DNA from: Chamaea fasciata
Lineage: Eukaryota > Chordata > Aves > Passeriformes > Sylviidae
Reading direction: 5' to 3'
DNA length: 64,000 bases
Assembly (NCBI GenBank): GCA_029207755.1
Contig: JARCOQ010000002.1
Coordinates: 40,930,244 to 40,994,243, forward strand
Part shown: positions 63,876 to 64,000 of the stretch, one piece after another
Layout: each line of letters begins with the position of its first letter
How positions within the stretch are numbered: the first letter of the stretch is position 1
The notes under the pieces: generated by a model
Seen by the model: the letters and a program-made list of their open reading frames with translations, nothing else
The model's database searches: none
Told to the model about the DNA's origin: nothing
Program-made: the position numbers and the translations under genes

Positions 63876-64000
63876 AACTCATCACTGAATTCTTAAGCAT
63901 TTTATTCTACCGTGTATTAATTATTGTGAACTGTGTGCCAGGCCTTGCCACAAGAAGTTCTGATGGAAGTTTTGTCATTGATTTTAGTGCAACAAAAGTC
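63876..64000. other. window end, unassigned
   Basis: AT-rich sequence after the CR1 3' end. Nothing is recognised. Confidence 0.5.

Noticed and set aside
1..64000. CRISPR arrays, operons, ribosome binding sites, tRNA or rRNA genes, bacterial insertion sequences
   Set aside because: None seen. The sequence is vertebrate in character (CR1 LINEs, ERV LTRs), so prokaryotic feature types do not apply, and no cloverleaf or rRNA core sequence was recognised.

Overview
The window looks like non-coding vertebrate DNA from a bird, probably a songbird. It is AT-rich, has no compact gene arrangement, and its only clearly recognisable repeat family is CR1, the dominant LINE of birds. Eight CR1 copies or fragments, on both strands, still show CR1 3' UTR, reverse-transcriptase C-terminal or endonuclease sequence. 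Two LTR-like blocks resemble solo LTRs of endogenous retroviruses. The one at 18681 opens with a TGTCTTGGTTTGG motif that I associate with passerine ERV LTRs. That association is from memory, so 'passerine' is an inference.

Layout. 1-13408: unique-looking AT-rich DNA with one 28-bp tandem duplication, a poly(A) run and a group of exon-like segments on the minus strand. 13409-14060: CR1 (minus). 16341-16580: a long AAAAAG polypurine satellite. 18190-18515: CR1 (plus). 18681-19621: solo LTR. 26060-27669: long, decayed CR1 (plus). 36569-37229: second solo LTR with a clear TATA box and poly(A) signal. 37574-38280: the best preserved CR1 3' end (plus). 43312-44765: CR1 (minus) with an open endonuclease segment and its RT domain deleted. 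54137-54282 and 59115-59230: two short CR1 3' fragments (minus). 63375-63875: CR1 (plus). Long homopolymers (T40, T37, T30, A30, A22) are scattered between these.

No complete protein-coding gene can be recognised. Most open frames over 60 codons are chance or repeat-derived. On the minus strand I found many short segments with a good 3' splice site, an open frame and a good 5' splice site. Several link in consistent phase, for example 9611 down to 3150 and 60634 down to 60039. None gives a protein I recognise, many are only 14-60 nt, and such pseudo-exons are expected by chance at roughly this density. They are therefore given only as low-confidence candidates. If any are real, the window lies within one or two multi-exon minus-strand genes. 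If not, it is intergenic or intronic DNA shaped by CR1 and ERV insertions.
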